A stretch of 64,000 bases of DNA from Echinarachnius parma (Eukaryota; Echinodermata; Echinoidea; Clypeasteroida; Echinarachniidae): NCBI GenBank assembly GCA_037951105.1, contig JBAMJV010008002.1, forward strand, positions 1 to 64,000, written 5' to 3'. The notes beneath the pieces were generated by a model. The model did no database searches and was not told the DNA's origin. It saw nothing but the letters and a program-made list of their open reading frames with translations. Shown here piece after piece: positions 11,807 to 22,300 of the stretch; the stretch's first letter is position 1; the number at the start of each line of letters is the position of its first letter. Made by a program: the position numbers and the translations under genes.

Positions 11807-12567
11807 CCATATAAGCCCGGGCTATTTGAAAATGCTAGCCGGGGGGGGCTAATTTGCCCCCCCCTAAGATCTCAGCCGCGAAGCGGCCGTTCGCCGCGAA
11901 AATTTGCACGCATGTTAAGTGAAGTGTATAGAAACATGGTAATTTTATAATTTTTGAAAAATGCATTAAATTGCATAATTATGGTAATTTATGTAATTTA
12001 TGCCAATATGGTCATAAAATTATATTTTTAGCCATAAATCATATTATCTTCATAATTGAACATTGTTTTCACTACAATGTTTCTTAGACCTTTGAACAAT
12101 AAGACAACAAAAAAATTGGAAGAGCCAGGTCTTCCTTAGGTTTCTATTGTATTGTTTTATAATTTTCTTATGTATTTCTTTGTTTTTTTTAGCTTATGTA
12201 TTTTATTGTTTTGCTGTTTATTTTATTCTAAAGATAAATCAACTACTATGAACCCCAAAAACAAACAACTAAAATGTAAACAGACCAAATAACCAATGAT
12301 ATCATCCTTTTTATGAAACTGATATTTCCATATGTTTGTACACAAATACACAAATTTAGCAATTTTCGGGCTGACATGCATAGACAAAAGGTCACGTGAC
12401 TTTGTAACGGTAGGATCCGATTTCAAAAATTTATTTCAAAAAGATGCGCAAGACGCCAATAGACAAAAAGTCATGAAATTTCATAGCGCAAAATTTTTTC
12501 GCGTTGAAAAATTATCTGCGAAAATGTCGAGGGGGGGGCCATTTTAGCCCCCCCGGGCTATATAGGG
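11807..12567. mobile_element. TTAA-flanked 761-base MITE (piggyBac-like ends)
   Basis: TTAA at 11803 and 12568. Termini CCATATAAGCCCGGGCT and CCCTATATAGCCCGGGGGGG in inverted orientation, each followed by a second G/C-tract block. The TTAA target and CC-start ends are typical of piggyBac-type elements. No transposase reading frame, so non-autonomous. Confidence 0.75.
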
Positions 12568-12835
12568 TTAAGCTTTATCACTATGTATAGTCCTCTCTTA
12601 GTGATGAGTCTGGTTATTAAATCACCTGGATTGAGGCTAGAAAACTTGCTTTACGGGCACCTTTTCCTGTGCAAGAAATGTCATGAAATGTGTCCTTATC
12701 TAGATATTATGATGCTAATTAATTCCTGTAGATTATAATGACTCAATGCAATGTAACCAACATAATCATGTCATTAATAATCGCCTGTAACAAGATCTGT
12801 ATTAAATTAGATTGTTTGGCTTTGATTTTGCTCAG

Positions 12836-12915
12836 TGTACATACCATCTGAAGACCAGTGGCCCTCATTATTGGGAATTGTACTCAGTGTATGCCTTGCA
12901 CATACACAGGTGCTA
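12836..12915 (+). pseudogene. Decayed copy of the exon at 13077
   Basis: CTCAG then TGTACATACCATCTGAAGACCAG, closely matching the start of the exon 241 bases downstream. Only the first third is alignable. Confidence 0.55.
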
Positions 12916-13076
12916 CACTATCCACGTGAGTGAAGCATTTGCAGCAGTCACAACATATTATACCATGATCATTGTTGTCTCCGGACCTTAGTATTAAGTA
13001 TTCTTATCATACCGTAGCAAAAGTTAAAAAAAATTAATGATTTAATCATGTTTGATTTCATTGCTTTTGGTGACAG

Positions 13077-13256
13077 GGTACATACCGTCTGGGAGACCAG
13101 CGCCCAGGAGATTGTGACTGTACCCTGTGTCCCCCAGCAAGTTCTGCGGTGCTAACAGGCTGTCCACATGGAGTGGGGACTGTGCAGCAGGACACTACTG
13201 CCCTTGGTCCCCCCCCCCCGGACGCCAACACGTCACATCCTTATGAAACTGAATGC
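13077..13256 (+). pseudogene. Broken cysteine-rich exon
   Basis: GTYRLGDQRPGDCDCTLCPPASSAV is recovered by shifts, followed by CPHGVGTVQQDTTALG and a C11 run at 13210. GTAAGT border. The homopolymer is a likely site for an indel. Confidence 0.6.
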
Positions 13257-13545
13257 GTAAGTCTTTGCAAACATGAGACAATCATAATCATAATGCAATC
13301 AATGATTCTTAAATGTACTCTTATCATCACCCTCTTCGCTCGGATAAGGCGTAAAGATGTACGTACATTGCATGGGTATACTGATGATACTAAGCATTTT
13401 TAATTAAGGAAATATGTTGAAGTGTCTTTCAGTATGTGTCTCAGTATTATTTTACACATACAAATTGACCTTATATTTTGTTTGAATATATCTGACACTT
13501 CATCCCTACCCCACTGCACTTAAGACGGGTTGCAACAGTAATTAG

Positions 13546-13610
13546 GGATATTACTGCCTTGAGGGCACATCAACACCACACCATCTACCCGTGACGAAAT
13601 GAACATCACT
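13546..13610 (+). pseudogene. Exon fragment
   Basis: GYYCLEGTSTPHHLPVTK is readable after an ATTAG acceptor-like end. No donor; the reading runs into a partial 72-base TTAA repeat at 13626. Confidence 0.5.
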
Positions 13611-13728
13611 GATATTTAATGGGTTTTAACTCATTGCCTACAGAAAGATGGTAAGATGTGCCAGAAGTATATGGGGATTTCAGAATTTCAATTATCTTTC
13701 TCACCATTTATTTAACAGGCCAACTCTA

Positions 13729-13922
13729 CTGGCTAGGGGGTGGGAATGTCCGAGGGATAGTACTGCCCGGAGGGAACACCGTCACCCACATGTACCCGTG
13801 GAGAATGGAACGTACCTGAATGTGACTGAGCCAGGCGCATGGTGACGACTGTCTGGATTGCCCCCCTGGAGAGGTTTGCGGTGATACGCTCTCACTGAAA
13901 CCATCTGACGTAGTGGCACCAG
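13729..13922 (+). pseudogene. Broken cysteine-rich exon
   Basis: ANSTG then shift, ECPRDSTARREHRHP as the shifted form of CPEGYYCPEGT, and ENGTYLNVTEPGA. CLDCPPGEVC is visible near the end. GTATGG donor. About 400 bases without a recognisable exon follow. Confidence 0.6.
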
Positions 13923-14328
13923 GTATGGACAAGGTCTTCGTACCCTGGCTCTTAATTTGTTTCATTGTATTTTTGTTTGCATTTAAGGGAACATGCTTAC
14001 AAAATGTTAGGTTGAATATAGAATTGATTGAACAGTTAGACTAAAAGAAAAATGTCAATGGATATGTAGAAAATAGTAATTTCTAATTTATTTATATTTA
14101 CTGTAACCTTGCATTTTGTTTATATCGTTTAATTTTATATTCTAGTAGCTTTGCGATCACAATATTATTTCTAATTTGCAGTTCAATATGATGTGAGCAT
14201 CTCCATGTATAAGGCTCCTCTGTGACAATAACAAGGTCCCCAGTCACATGGATGCAATATCAAACAGTAGTCAGAAGTGTATTCTTACAACACGTTGTCA
14301 TGAATATTATAATTTTCTTTTCCTTCAG

Positions 14329-14500
14329 CTTCCTTCTGTGTGGAAAGGCAAAGACCAGGTTCCCCACAGATGTGGACAAGGCTACAATTGTCCAAGTCTT
14401 CCTACTGCCCTGAAGTTCACCCTCTGCCTAGTAGTGTCCAGATGGGGAGTATAAACAACACATCACTGGAGAGAGCCACCTGCTTCACCTGTCCCACAAG
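14329..14500 (+). pseudogene. Broken cysteine-rich exon
   Basis: ASFCVERQRPG, then VQLSKSSYCPEVHPLPSSVQMGSINNTSLERATCFTCPTR, with shifts between. The NNTSLE-x-ATC loop is like the GTYSNTTSLE loop of exon 23. GTAGGC donor. Nothing else until the MITE at 14896. Confidence 0.6.
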
Positions 14501-14895
14501 GTAGGCAAGATTAATTTTTCTTGACCCATCAAGAACGACTTTGAGCAGGAATATAACAAGTTGTATAAGTGTACAAGGAGAAAGATTTATTGTGGTGCCC
14601 TAGTCTGATACCCTATTTGATAATGACCAGAGATAAGAAGAACTGAAGTCTGATCTACCATCATCTGTGCTTTGTTAAATGATGTGCTTGTTTAAGTTCT
14701 GAGCAGATAGATCCTTTGACACTACCTCAATAGCCCAACATCAAGATCTATAGTGAGCATCCTGTGAATGCAATTTTTCTGTGTCATTTTTTATCATTCA
14801 TAATACAATGTTTGACAAATTTAAATGGGGAAAAGTGCAGTTGTTTGCAAGAATAGCCAATGCTGCTATATGCTGAGTAATTACAAATTAAACTA

Positions 14896-15048
14896 CAGTC
14901 AACTCTGCTAAGTCCAATTTGCATAAGTCCAAAATAAGTCGAAGGATTTAATATACGATTCCTTTTCTTATTTTCTCTTGTTTTGACCTTACATAAGTCA
15001 ATTTCTATCTAAGTCGAAGCAATTAATTCAGTCCAACAGATTTGACTG
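14896..15048. mobile_element. TA-flanked MITE with CAGTCAA ends
   Basis: Inverted ends CAGTCAACTCTGCTAAGTCC and CAGTCAAATCTGTTGGACTG flanked by TA. The ends resemble pogo/Tigger-type elements (Tc1/mariner superfamily); 153 bases, no coding capacity. Confidence 0.65.
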
Positions 15049-15103
15049 TAGTTTACTAAACTGAACCAAGTTGAACTGAAATGAGTGTTATTTCTCTACA
15101 CAG

Positions 15104-15351
15104 GCTTCTACGTGCTGCTGAGGAGAGCGGCTGCTATCCTGTCCTTCGTGCCACTACTGTCCAGAGAGGAACCGGCTCTAACGGATCTATCCCCTGTCCC
15201 AGAGGGACCTACAACCCAGACTGGGCCTAGCCTCTGAAGAACAGTGCCAGCCCTGTCGACCAGGGAACTACTGTACACAGCTAGGGCGCCTATTCCTTTG
15301 AATAGCAAGGCTCTGCAGGACCATGTGATGCGGGCTACTATTGTCAATCAG
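15104..15351 (+). pseudogene. Broken cysteine-rich exon
   Basis: GFYVLLRRAA first, then SGCYPVLRATTVQRGTGSNGSIPCPRGTYNPDWA, EEQCQPCRPGNYC, AGPCDAGYYC across at least three frames. GTAAAT donor. One whole module is recognisable. Confidence 0.7.
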
Positions 15352-15753
15352 GTAAATGGATAATATTATTAGTTATTTTAATAGTTAAATTTGTTGTAAT
15401 ATAGCCCATTTGTTAAATGTAACTGCTTGTTTCATGCGGTATAGATGTCCTTTTTAGTACATAATTTACTTAATCATTTTATCAATATTTTAAGCAATAG
15501 TTAAACCTCTCAATATGGTTTGCCATTGGTTTGCCAAAATTGGTTTACCATTCTTCTTCCTCGACCCTAACCAGAGTATTTTTGAGCAGTCCAGAATGGC
15601 ATAAATATTATTTACAATTACTTGTGGTTTCCACAGGGTTCACACATGGTTCCACAGACATTTATTTGGAAAGGAGATACGATTGCAGAAAATATGCAAA
15701 TGTGAATGTGTTGGCAACATAAATGTTCTTGGGGAGTACTCTTTATAACATAC

Positions 15754-15940
15754 AGTCAAACATGTGTATTAAAGATGACCATCTGAAGGACACAAGAACA
15801 TGGTCAATGTAGACAAATGAACTCTAACCAGGTAACAGTACATACATTGTTATTCCCTGCAACAGATCAAGTAGCTTCGTCACTATAGAAGATGACTGTT
15901 GTAGACAGGTGGCCCCTAATACAGGTTTCACTATATTGTT
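15754..15940. repeat. Diverged CAGTCAAAC-type repeat
   Basis: ACAGTCAAACATGTGTATTAA at 15751 and AATACAGGTTTCACTATATT at the right. It is similar to the units of the 26.2-27.3 kb minisatellite and to the 35.0 kb MITE. Confidence 0.45.
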
Positions 15941-15995
15941 TTAATACATGTTATAATTTCTTTGTTACAGTGTAAACATCATTAATCCTATGCAG

Positions 15996-16232
15996 GAGAC
16001 CAACAGTGGTATAGTGGGCCTTGTCCGCAAGGCTTCTTCTGTCCTCAGCAGACCTCGTCCCTCAACCCTGCTCCAATGGGACCTACTCCGATGCGTTCTA
16101 CCTGACCGATTCATCAGAGTGCACACCCTGTGACCAGGGTACTACTGTGTACCTTTCACCTCACCCAACACAGGCACCATGTACCCTGGGTTCTACTGCC
16201 ACTATGGGTACTCGTACCCAAGAACCCCAGTT
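15996..16232 (+). pseudogene. Broken cysteine-rich exon
   Basis: GDQQWYSGPCPQGFFCPQQT, PQPCSNGTYSDAFYLTDSSEC and TPCDQG are readable with shifts; GTMYPGFYCHYGYSYPR near the end. GTAAGA border. About 450 bases without an exon follow, including a 72-base repeat copy at about 16484. Confidence 0.65.
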
Positions 16233-16483
16233 GTAAGATTGGTTTGATTATTGCATCAATGTATTTGTGATAGAGAATCGTAATTGTAACAATAGTGCCA
16301 CCTCTACTAATGCAGTGCAGAATGTTGACCTGTTGATTTGGAGTCAGCATTAATAACCCTCATTTTCTTAGTATCATGCTGATATTCAACTTTGAAATAA
16401 GTATGCCTGTGCCATCATATCAAAACATATGATGTGGTAACTTATATTGTATTTGTCTTTTGATTTTGTTAATATGCGCAGTC

Positions 16484-16562
16484 ATTAGCCCCTTGCCTAC
16501 AACAACCAAAGCTGCTATGTACAAACCTATGGATTTAAGAAAAATCAAAGGGAACAGGTTAA
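16484..16562. repeat. 72-base TTAA repeat, diverged copy
   Basis: Reverse-orientation copy: CCCCTTGCCTAC at the left and GGGAACAGGTTAA at the right, with TTAG instead of TTAA on the left. Confidence 0.5.
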
Positions 16563-16679
16563 CAGGTCTAATTCATTACTGAGTGGCAATTTCATACATG
16601 TACAATAAACTCCTTTACCCAAGCTGTGATAATACCAAAACTAAATGTCTCTTTTCCCCTCCCATCTTCTACCCCCCAG

Positions 16680-16884
16680 GTGATGATGACAGCTGTGCCC
16701 CCCTGCCCCATAGGGACATACTGTGAGTCTGGATCCACGGTTCCCATTGGCTGCCCACACAGGGACGTACAATGAACACACAGCAGTCTGAGTGCCAGGA
16801 GTGCCCAGAGGATGGTACTGTCCTGGGAACGTGTCCAACTTGTCAGACCATTGACTGTCCTGCTGGGTACTACTGTCCCTAATG
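16680..16884 (+). pseudogene. Broken cysteine-rich exon
   Basis: VPPCPIGTYCESGSTVPIGC, then a shift, GTYNEHTAVC-type loop, CQECPEDGTVLGTC and CPAGYYCP. GTAAAT donor. A 420-base AT-rich gap with no feature follows. Confidence 0.65.
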
Positions 16885-17304
16885 GTAAATACTAATTGCA
16901 CAAATTATGCTCATGTCCTAGAGCAAGTGGTATAATGTTGTTTGACTTTGTGAGTGTGCAAACTTATAAGTATTGCAACATGCATGCTTTTTAAACTGAA
17001 CATTATTATTATATTAAAGCTCTGTACTGACATCAATAACATGTTATAGTGAGTGGCAACATTCAGGTGTTCTGTTTAATGCAAGGAAATTATTTAGTAC
17101 AATAAAAAACAATAATTAAAGTCAAGTTATTGAAGCACGATTATTATCTTACTGTGAAAGACAGCATGTTCAAATTGTGTAATATTTATACTACATGATT
17201 TTATATGATCTCTTTGTGCTTGATCGATTTCAGTTCATGTAAAGAAAATGAACAGTAATTGGTTTAATTAATCCTTATTGTTGTGTGTAATTCTTATTCC
17301 ATAG

Positions 17305-17451
17305 GTACTGAGCACTCCTACCAGTACCCGGTCCCAAGGAACCTAACCGACCCAGCTGAATGGACAGAGTCTGCAGACTGTACCATTGTGACCCAGGAAG
17401 TACTGGTGCTTATTGAGTGCAACACAACATACACAGGAGACTGTGATGAAG
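17305..17451 (+). pseudogene. Exon with open frame but lost cysteine pattern
   Basis: 147 bases, phase 1-1 and without a stop: GTEHSYQYPVPRNLTD, ESADCTIVTQEVLVLIEC, TYTGDCDEG. The middle is out of register (CDPGS is in another frame), so two compensating shifts are likely. The 550-base gap that follows shows no recognised feature. Confidence 0.5.
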
Positions 17452-18002
17452 GTATGTTAATCTGTGCATTATGTTTATACAAGTCATTTTTTTTTGCTAT
17501 AAGTTTGGATATGCTGTTGGTTTTCCAATTATGATGCTGTTTGTTTAAGTCCATCGATTAAATCCTTTGTTATATCAGAGAAATAGCCTTTGGTAAGACA
17601 TTGAATTCTTTGTTGTTATGAACACATTTATATTATAGCAGTGTACTTTTCAGTGATGAGTTTTGGATAGAATGCTCCCTAGGGCGTGGAGTTGGTGCAT
17701 GATGTTCAATTTGTTACTATGTTAACTTATCGAAAATAATATCGCTAGTGATATTCCGTTGTCTCGCAATGTATGGTCAACAAGGAATCTAAAAGATCAC
17801 GACGTTTCGTGCGCTTCTGCAACACTTTGTCAAGTAATATAATCTAAAGTAAGCAATCGTGTTTTATACTCTTCGGCGGCTCCATACCGCGCTATCTCGC
17901 GCATGAGCGAGGAGGTTTCTAATTGGTCAATAACGGGCAAAGTCTATTGGCCGGTGCATACGGGTGTTAACTTAATGTGTGTAAATTCCTCTCTCATTCC
18001 AG

Positions 18003-18180
18003 GCTACTTCTGCATCCAGGGAGCCTGGACCGCTCAGCCCAAATTGACTTTGGACACTACACCGACGGTGACTGCCTCTGTCCCTCCATCACCACTGGAG
18101 GGCGCTGTCAGCCTGGGTACTACTGCCTTGGGGCCAGCGAGCACAGGAATGTACAGAGGGCAACTACTGTGATGTGGATG
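18003..18180 (+). pseudogene. Broken cysteine-rich exon
   Basis: GYFCIQGAWTAQP, then a shift into DCLCPSITTGGRCQPGYYC, then another before CTEGNYCDVDG. It is the WYC-GAW / C-x-C-TGG-x-C variant of exons 11 and 19-20. The length (178) is not compatible with phase 1-1. Last broken exon before the intact series. Confidence 0.7.
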
Positions 18181-18446
18181 GTAAGTCAGGATACTGATGT
18201 ATTGATTTATTTTATTTCTGTAGTAAATATGAGGTGCACTTATATATATATTATATATTTGTATTAGGAATGTAGGCACAGCTTTGTTGCATATTATGTT
18301 AATCTTCCTACATAAAAATTAGCGCTTTTCACTGCAATTGTCATATTTATTGCAGTATGATGAATTCGACATCGATGTACTGGTCTTCAGCAGGGTTTTC
18401 AATGAAAGTTTCAAGTTAATATTTGTCTGCTAATGTTCGTTGTTTT

Positions 18447-18823
18447 TTGGAGAATGTCTTCTTAAGTCCTCCATTCAGGCAGACCCAAGTTGTTATCTTT
18501 ATTTTAAGTATGTACATGTGCAGATTAGGATTCAATGGTGATACATATTGTATCAGTATCCATGTTAGCCAGCAATTTAGGCACAGTTATGTTAGAAAAA
18601 TGGCATGATGCTTACCAAATCGAAAGTAGCATTTAAACGGCACACGCCCTACCTTTTAAGCAGAGTGTCAAACAGTTTAAGGGAACATTATTCATACAAT
18701 TTTATAAAACAAGATATAAGATGCCATTACATGCTGCATTAGCTCTGTCATATATGTCTGTTATTGCTGCAATTATACGTTTGGAGAATGTCTTCATAAG
18801 TCCCTCCATTAAGGCAGACCCAA
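18447..18823 (+). repeat. Intronic direct repeat, two units
   Basis: GGAGAATGTCTTCTTAAGTCC followed by CCATTCAGGCAGACCCAAGT at 18449 recurs with few changes at 18782, about 332 bases apart. It shows that the interval was tandemly duplicated. Confidence 0.6.
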
Positions 18824-19050
18824 GTAGTAGATACCTGTTAGTTTGAGCTCTCACTGTATGTCACATTGGGCCTATGCTTCATTATAACTGCAATTTGACA
18901 TTTCAACGCTAATTTAGAAAATGCAGGCGATCATAATTTACTGTTGACTATGTTGTTTTAGTGATAGTTGTTAATTTTCAGGTCCAACACACACACAAAA
19001 CAAACGGTAGATTACTATTTAAGTTCATATTGTTATCTCATGTTATTCAG

Positions 19051-19102
19051 GTATAACGTATGTAGCGGGGAAATGTTCTAAGATATTGTATTATTTCAGC
19101 AG
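19051..19102 (+). pseudogene. Decayed copy of exon 1
   Basis: TTATTCAG followed by GTATAACGTATGTAGCGGGGAAATG aligns with the start of exon 1, 183 bases downstream. Substitutions remove both cysteines of EGYYC and no donor remains. Confidence 0.65.
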
Positions 19103-19233
19103 TTATAATACTTACAGGATCATTAATGGACGTTCAGCTGTTGCAACAGTGATATAAGTCCTACATTTCTAATGCGTTGCCCACTTTATTGAAGCTTATT
19201 ATTAACATTCATATTGTATCTCATGTTCCTCAG

Positions 19234-19350
19234 GTCTAGCGGACGTAGCAGGGAAATGCTCTGAGGGTTATTACTGCATCAGCACGGCAGTGAGACCTGA
19301 CCCTACTGATGGAACCACAGGGGATATATGCCCACGGGGCAGATACTGTG
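19234..19350 (+). CDS. Exon 1 (first intact exon)
   Basis: 39 codons, phase 1 at both ends. It carries CSEGYYC, a PDPTDGTTGDICP stretch and a final GRYC. It has no Met, so it is internal to a longer transcript or skipped. It is the leftmost exon without a frameshift. A decayed copy lies just upstream at 19051. The following 434-base intron contains an ATG at 19733 that runs in frame into exon 2. Confidence 0.75.
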
Positions 19351-22300
19351 GTAGGTTATTGATACATTAATATCTTTTTATGGTTTTTAAGATACCGTGG
19401 TAGGTTTTATGATACACAGAATGTCCTTTTATTGTTGTTTAAGATTTGTAAAGCAATTTGTAGTTTTGTATTAATTTTGATATAAGGGGCATCGATCCCC
19501 CAAAATTTGCACTAACGTTTGGTCTAAATTATCAATTGAAGTGGTCTTGAAGAGCATGTTGACTGAAATTAATTCTAGTACTGGTAAAACATGGTATATA
19601 TTTCTTTTGAAGGCTTAAATGATATTTGAAATAGAATCAACTCATTCTCCAAAGTGGCATCTTTATCAAATTCTAACAGCACTTGATTGAAGACAGGCAC
19701 ATTGGAATTCAGTTCATATTCAAGTGTAGATAATGTACAGTATTTCCCTGCTGACTTTGCTTGTCGTTTCTTTACTTCTTCCAGGAAATGGAACTGGCGC
19801 TAATCCACCCATGTGCCCTGCCGGGACCTTCTCCAACAGCACTGGACTAATGCTAGAGGGCCAGTGCCTACAGTGCACACCAGGGTCCTACTGTGAAGAT
19901 CCTGGTCTTACTGAACCAACTGGACCTTGTGATGCAGGTATGGCATTGTCATTATCCACTCATAAAATGCTCTGTTGATCAGATTGCAGTATTAATGTGA
20001 TTGTTTCTTGACCAAAAAGCACAAAAGGGCTGTGTGTTTATGTGCACTTTGTGGCAGCACCTGTTGCACAGAGGGGATTTTGGGCAAGAACATAAATGTC
20101 TAAGCATGTATAAACTCAGTGTTGTATCATCATATTTCACTTGTCTACTTTTACTGATTTTAGCTTTTCATGTTGATATGTTGTTTCAAGGTGTAGTGTA
20201 CTCATAAACTAAATTGTGCAATTTTCAAAATATGTTACTTTAATAAGTTCTACTTGTACCTTGTTCTTCATTCCTAGGTTTCTACTGCCCAGAGGGTCAG
20301 CCCAGTAATAGTACATTCCCCTGCAGTCAGGGTTATTACTGTGAGGTGGGCAGTGTCAATAACCAAATGACATTTCACATTATGGCCCAAATATCAATTC
20401 CCACATTGGTTACTAATGTTCTACTTGTACCTTGTTTTTAATTTCTAGGTTTCTACTGCCCAGAGGGTCAGTCCAGTAGCAGTCCGTTCCCCTGCGGTCA
20501 GGGCTACTACTGTGAGGTGGGCAGTGCCAATGAGACGGCCTGTGAGTCTGGACATTACCAGGACGAGACTGGACAGTCAGAGTGCAAGGTCTGCTTTGGA
20601 GGTAAGGACAGTTTTACTTTTGTATACATTTAATCTGTGTTCAATTAAGTGGCAGAAGGCAAATAATTTCTAACTCCTTGCATAGGCCTGGGTTCGAATC
20701 CTTCTTTGATGCATTAGGATTTATTTGGATGAATAAGATGATTTAATAAGTATACATATGAACTTTTAGTTTTATATGTTATGGACTGATTCATGAATAT
20801 TCATATTAAATGACAAATAAATGAAAGGTCTCTGCGGAAGGAAGTATTCATTGCAAATATTTATAGTACTCTAATGAACAGCCAAAAGCAAGTCTTTTCA
20901 ACGATTGAAATGAAATACCTTTTACATATAATGATGTTAACTTGATGTGTGTATTATGCAGTACACAAATCAAAATGTTTGTTCATTATCCTAATTTTAA
21001 CTTGCAGGATATTACTGTGATGTTGCGGACGCACCAATCGCTGACTACACCCTGCTGTACTCCTGCCCCGTCGGCTACTACTGCATGAACGGCACTGAAT
21101 TCTCCACCCAGTACCCCTGCTCAGAGGGCACCTACAACCCCTCTACCCGTCTGGAGAGACAGGACCAATGCCTGGACTGTCCCCCGGGCAAGTACTGTGA
21201 GACGCCTGGTCTGGATGCGGTGACGGGTGACTGCACGGCAGGATTCTGGTGTATTTTAGCTGCGAGTATTGCAACGCCGGTGGACGGTGTGACCGGGATG
21301 GAATGCCCTGAGGGAGAGTACTGCATCGAAGGTAACCCAAATGCTTAGTGACATTTGAAGAAAAAAATGAATGTGTAATTTTAATGCAGCTTTGAGCATG
21401 TATTAGTTTATCTGTATTTGTGTTGCAAAAAGAATAATTAATTTTAGACTTTTGTTCTTTTGATCAATGTCCGAGGTAAATAGCTGAATTTTTATCCAAA
21501 GTGCAAACATGATTCTTCATGCAATGGTAGTAAGATAGCCAACAAATAAACTAGCTGGACAATCCAATAATTACCACTGATTTAATTAGCTGTTTGGGAT
21601 AACCTTTTCACATGATAACAATTCTGGGTACCTTATGTTCCATCTAGTGATATTGTATGATGAGGCAACATTTAAATATCACCTTTATTCCTTAATCATT
21701 GCAGGAACGGAGGCTCCTGATGACTGCCCGGTTGGGACCTGGTCTGACAGCAGAGGACTAGAGAAGGCTAGTGACTGCTTCCCTTGTACTGGTGGCTTCT
21801 ACTGCAATGGCACAGGCCTAACTGCTCCATCTGGTCCATGTGACCCAGGGTATGTATATGACCTTTGACATTAACCCCTTGGCTACGGGAGCTGGGTGGG
21901 CTGTGTATAAAGTCTATGGGGATGTCAGAATCTCGAAGTAAACGGGTTAAAACTCATGTTACCTTTAGCCCTGTGTAGCAATTTACCATATCTTGTGAAG
22001 GTCATTGCCTGCTTTCTTTTTGCACGAGACATCTAATGCATTGGCACACTATTTCTCTTTCAATCAACTATTATAGAATTGTGGTTATAATTGTCAGGCA
22101 TATTCATTTTACTATCAGTTGATAAGAGGTGTTTCTTTGCTATGTAATCAATGTTCATGTCTTGTTTTTTCTTGATCCGTTGTCCTCTATGGTTCCATGT
22201 ATTCTATTACATGTCCATTTACTTTGGTAATTTTGAATTAATGTTTATTTAATTACATGTCAGCTAAGATCTATGTTTGTCTAATTTTCACAGGTATTAC

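Noticed and set aside
20278-20365. Copy of exon 3 as a real exon
   Set aside because: The nearest GT (20346) gives 68 bases, which breaks the frame.
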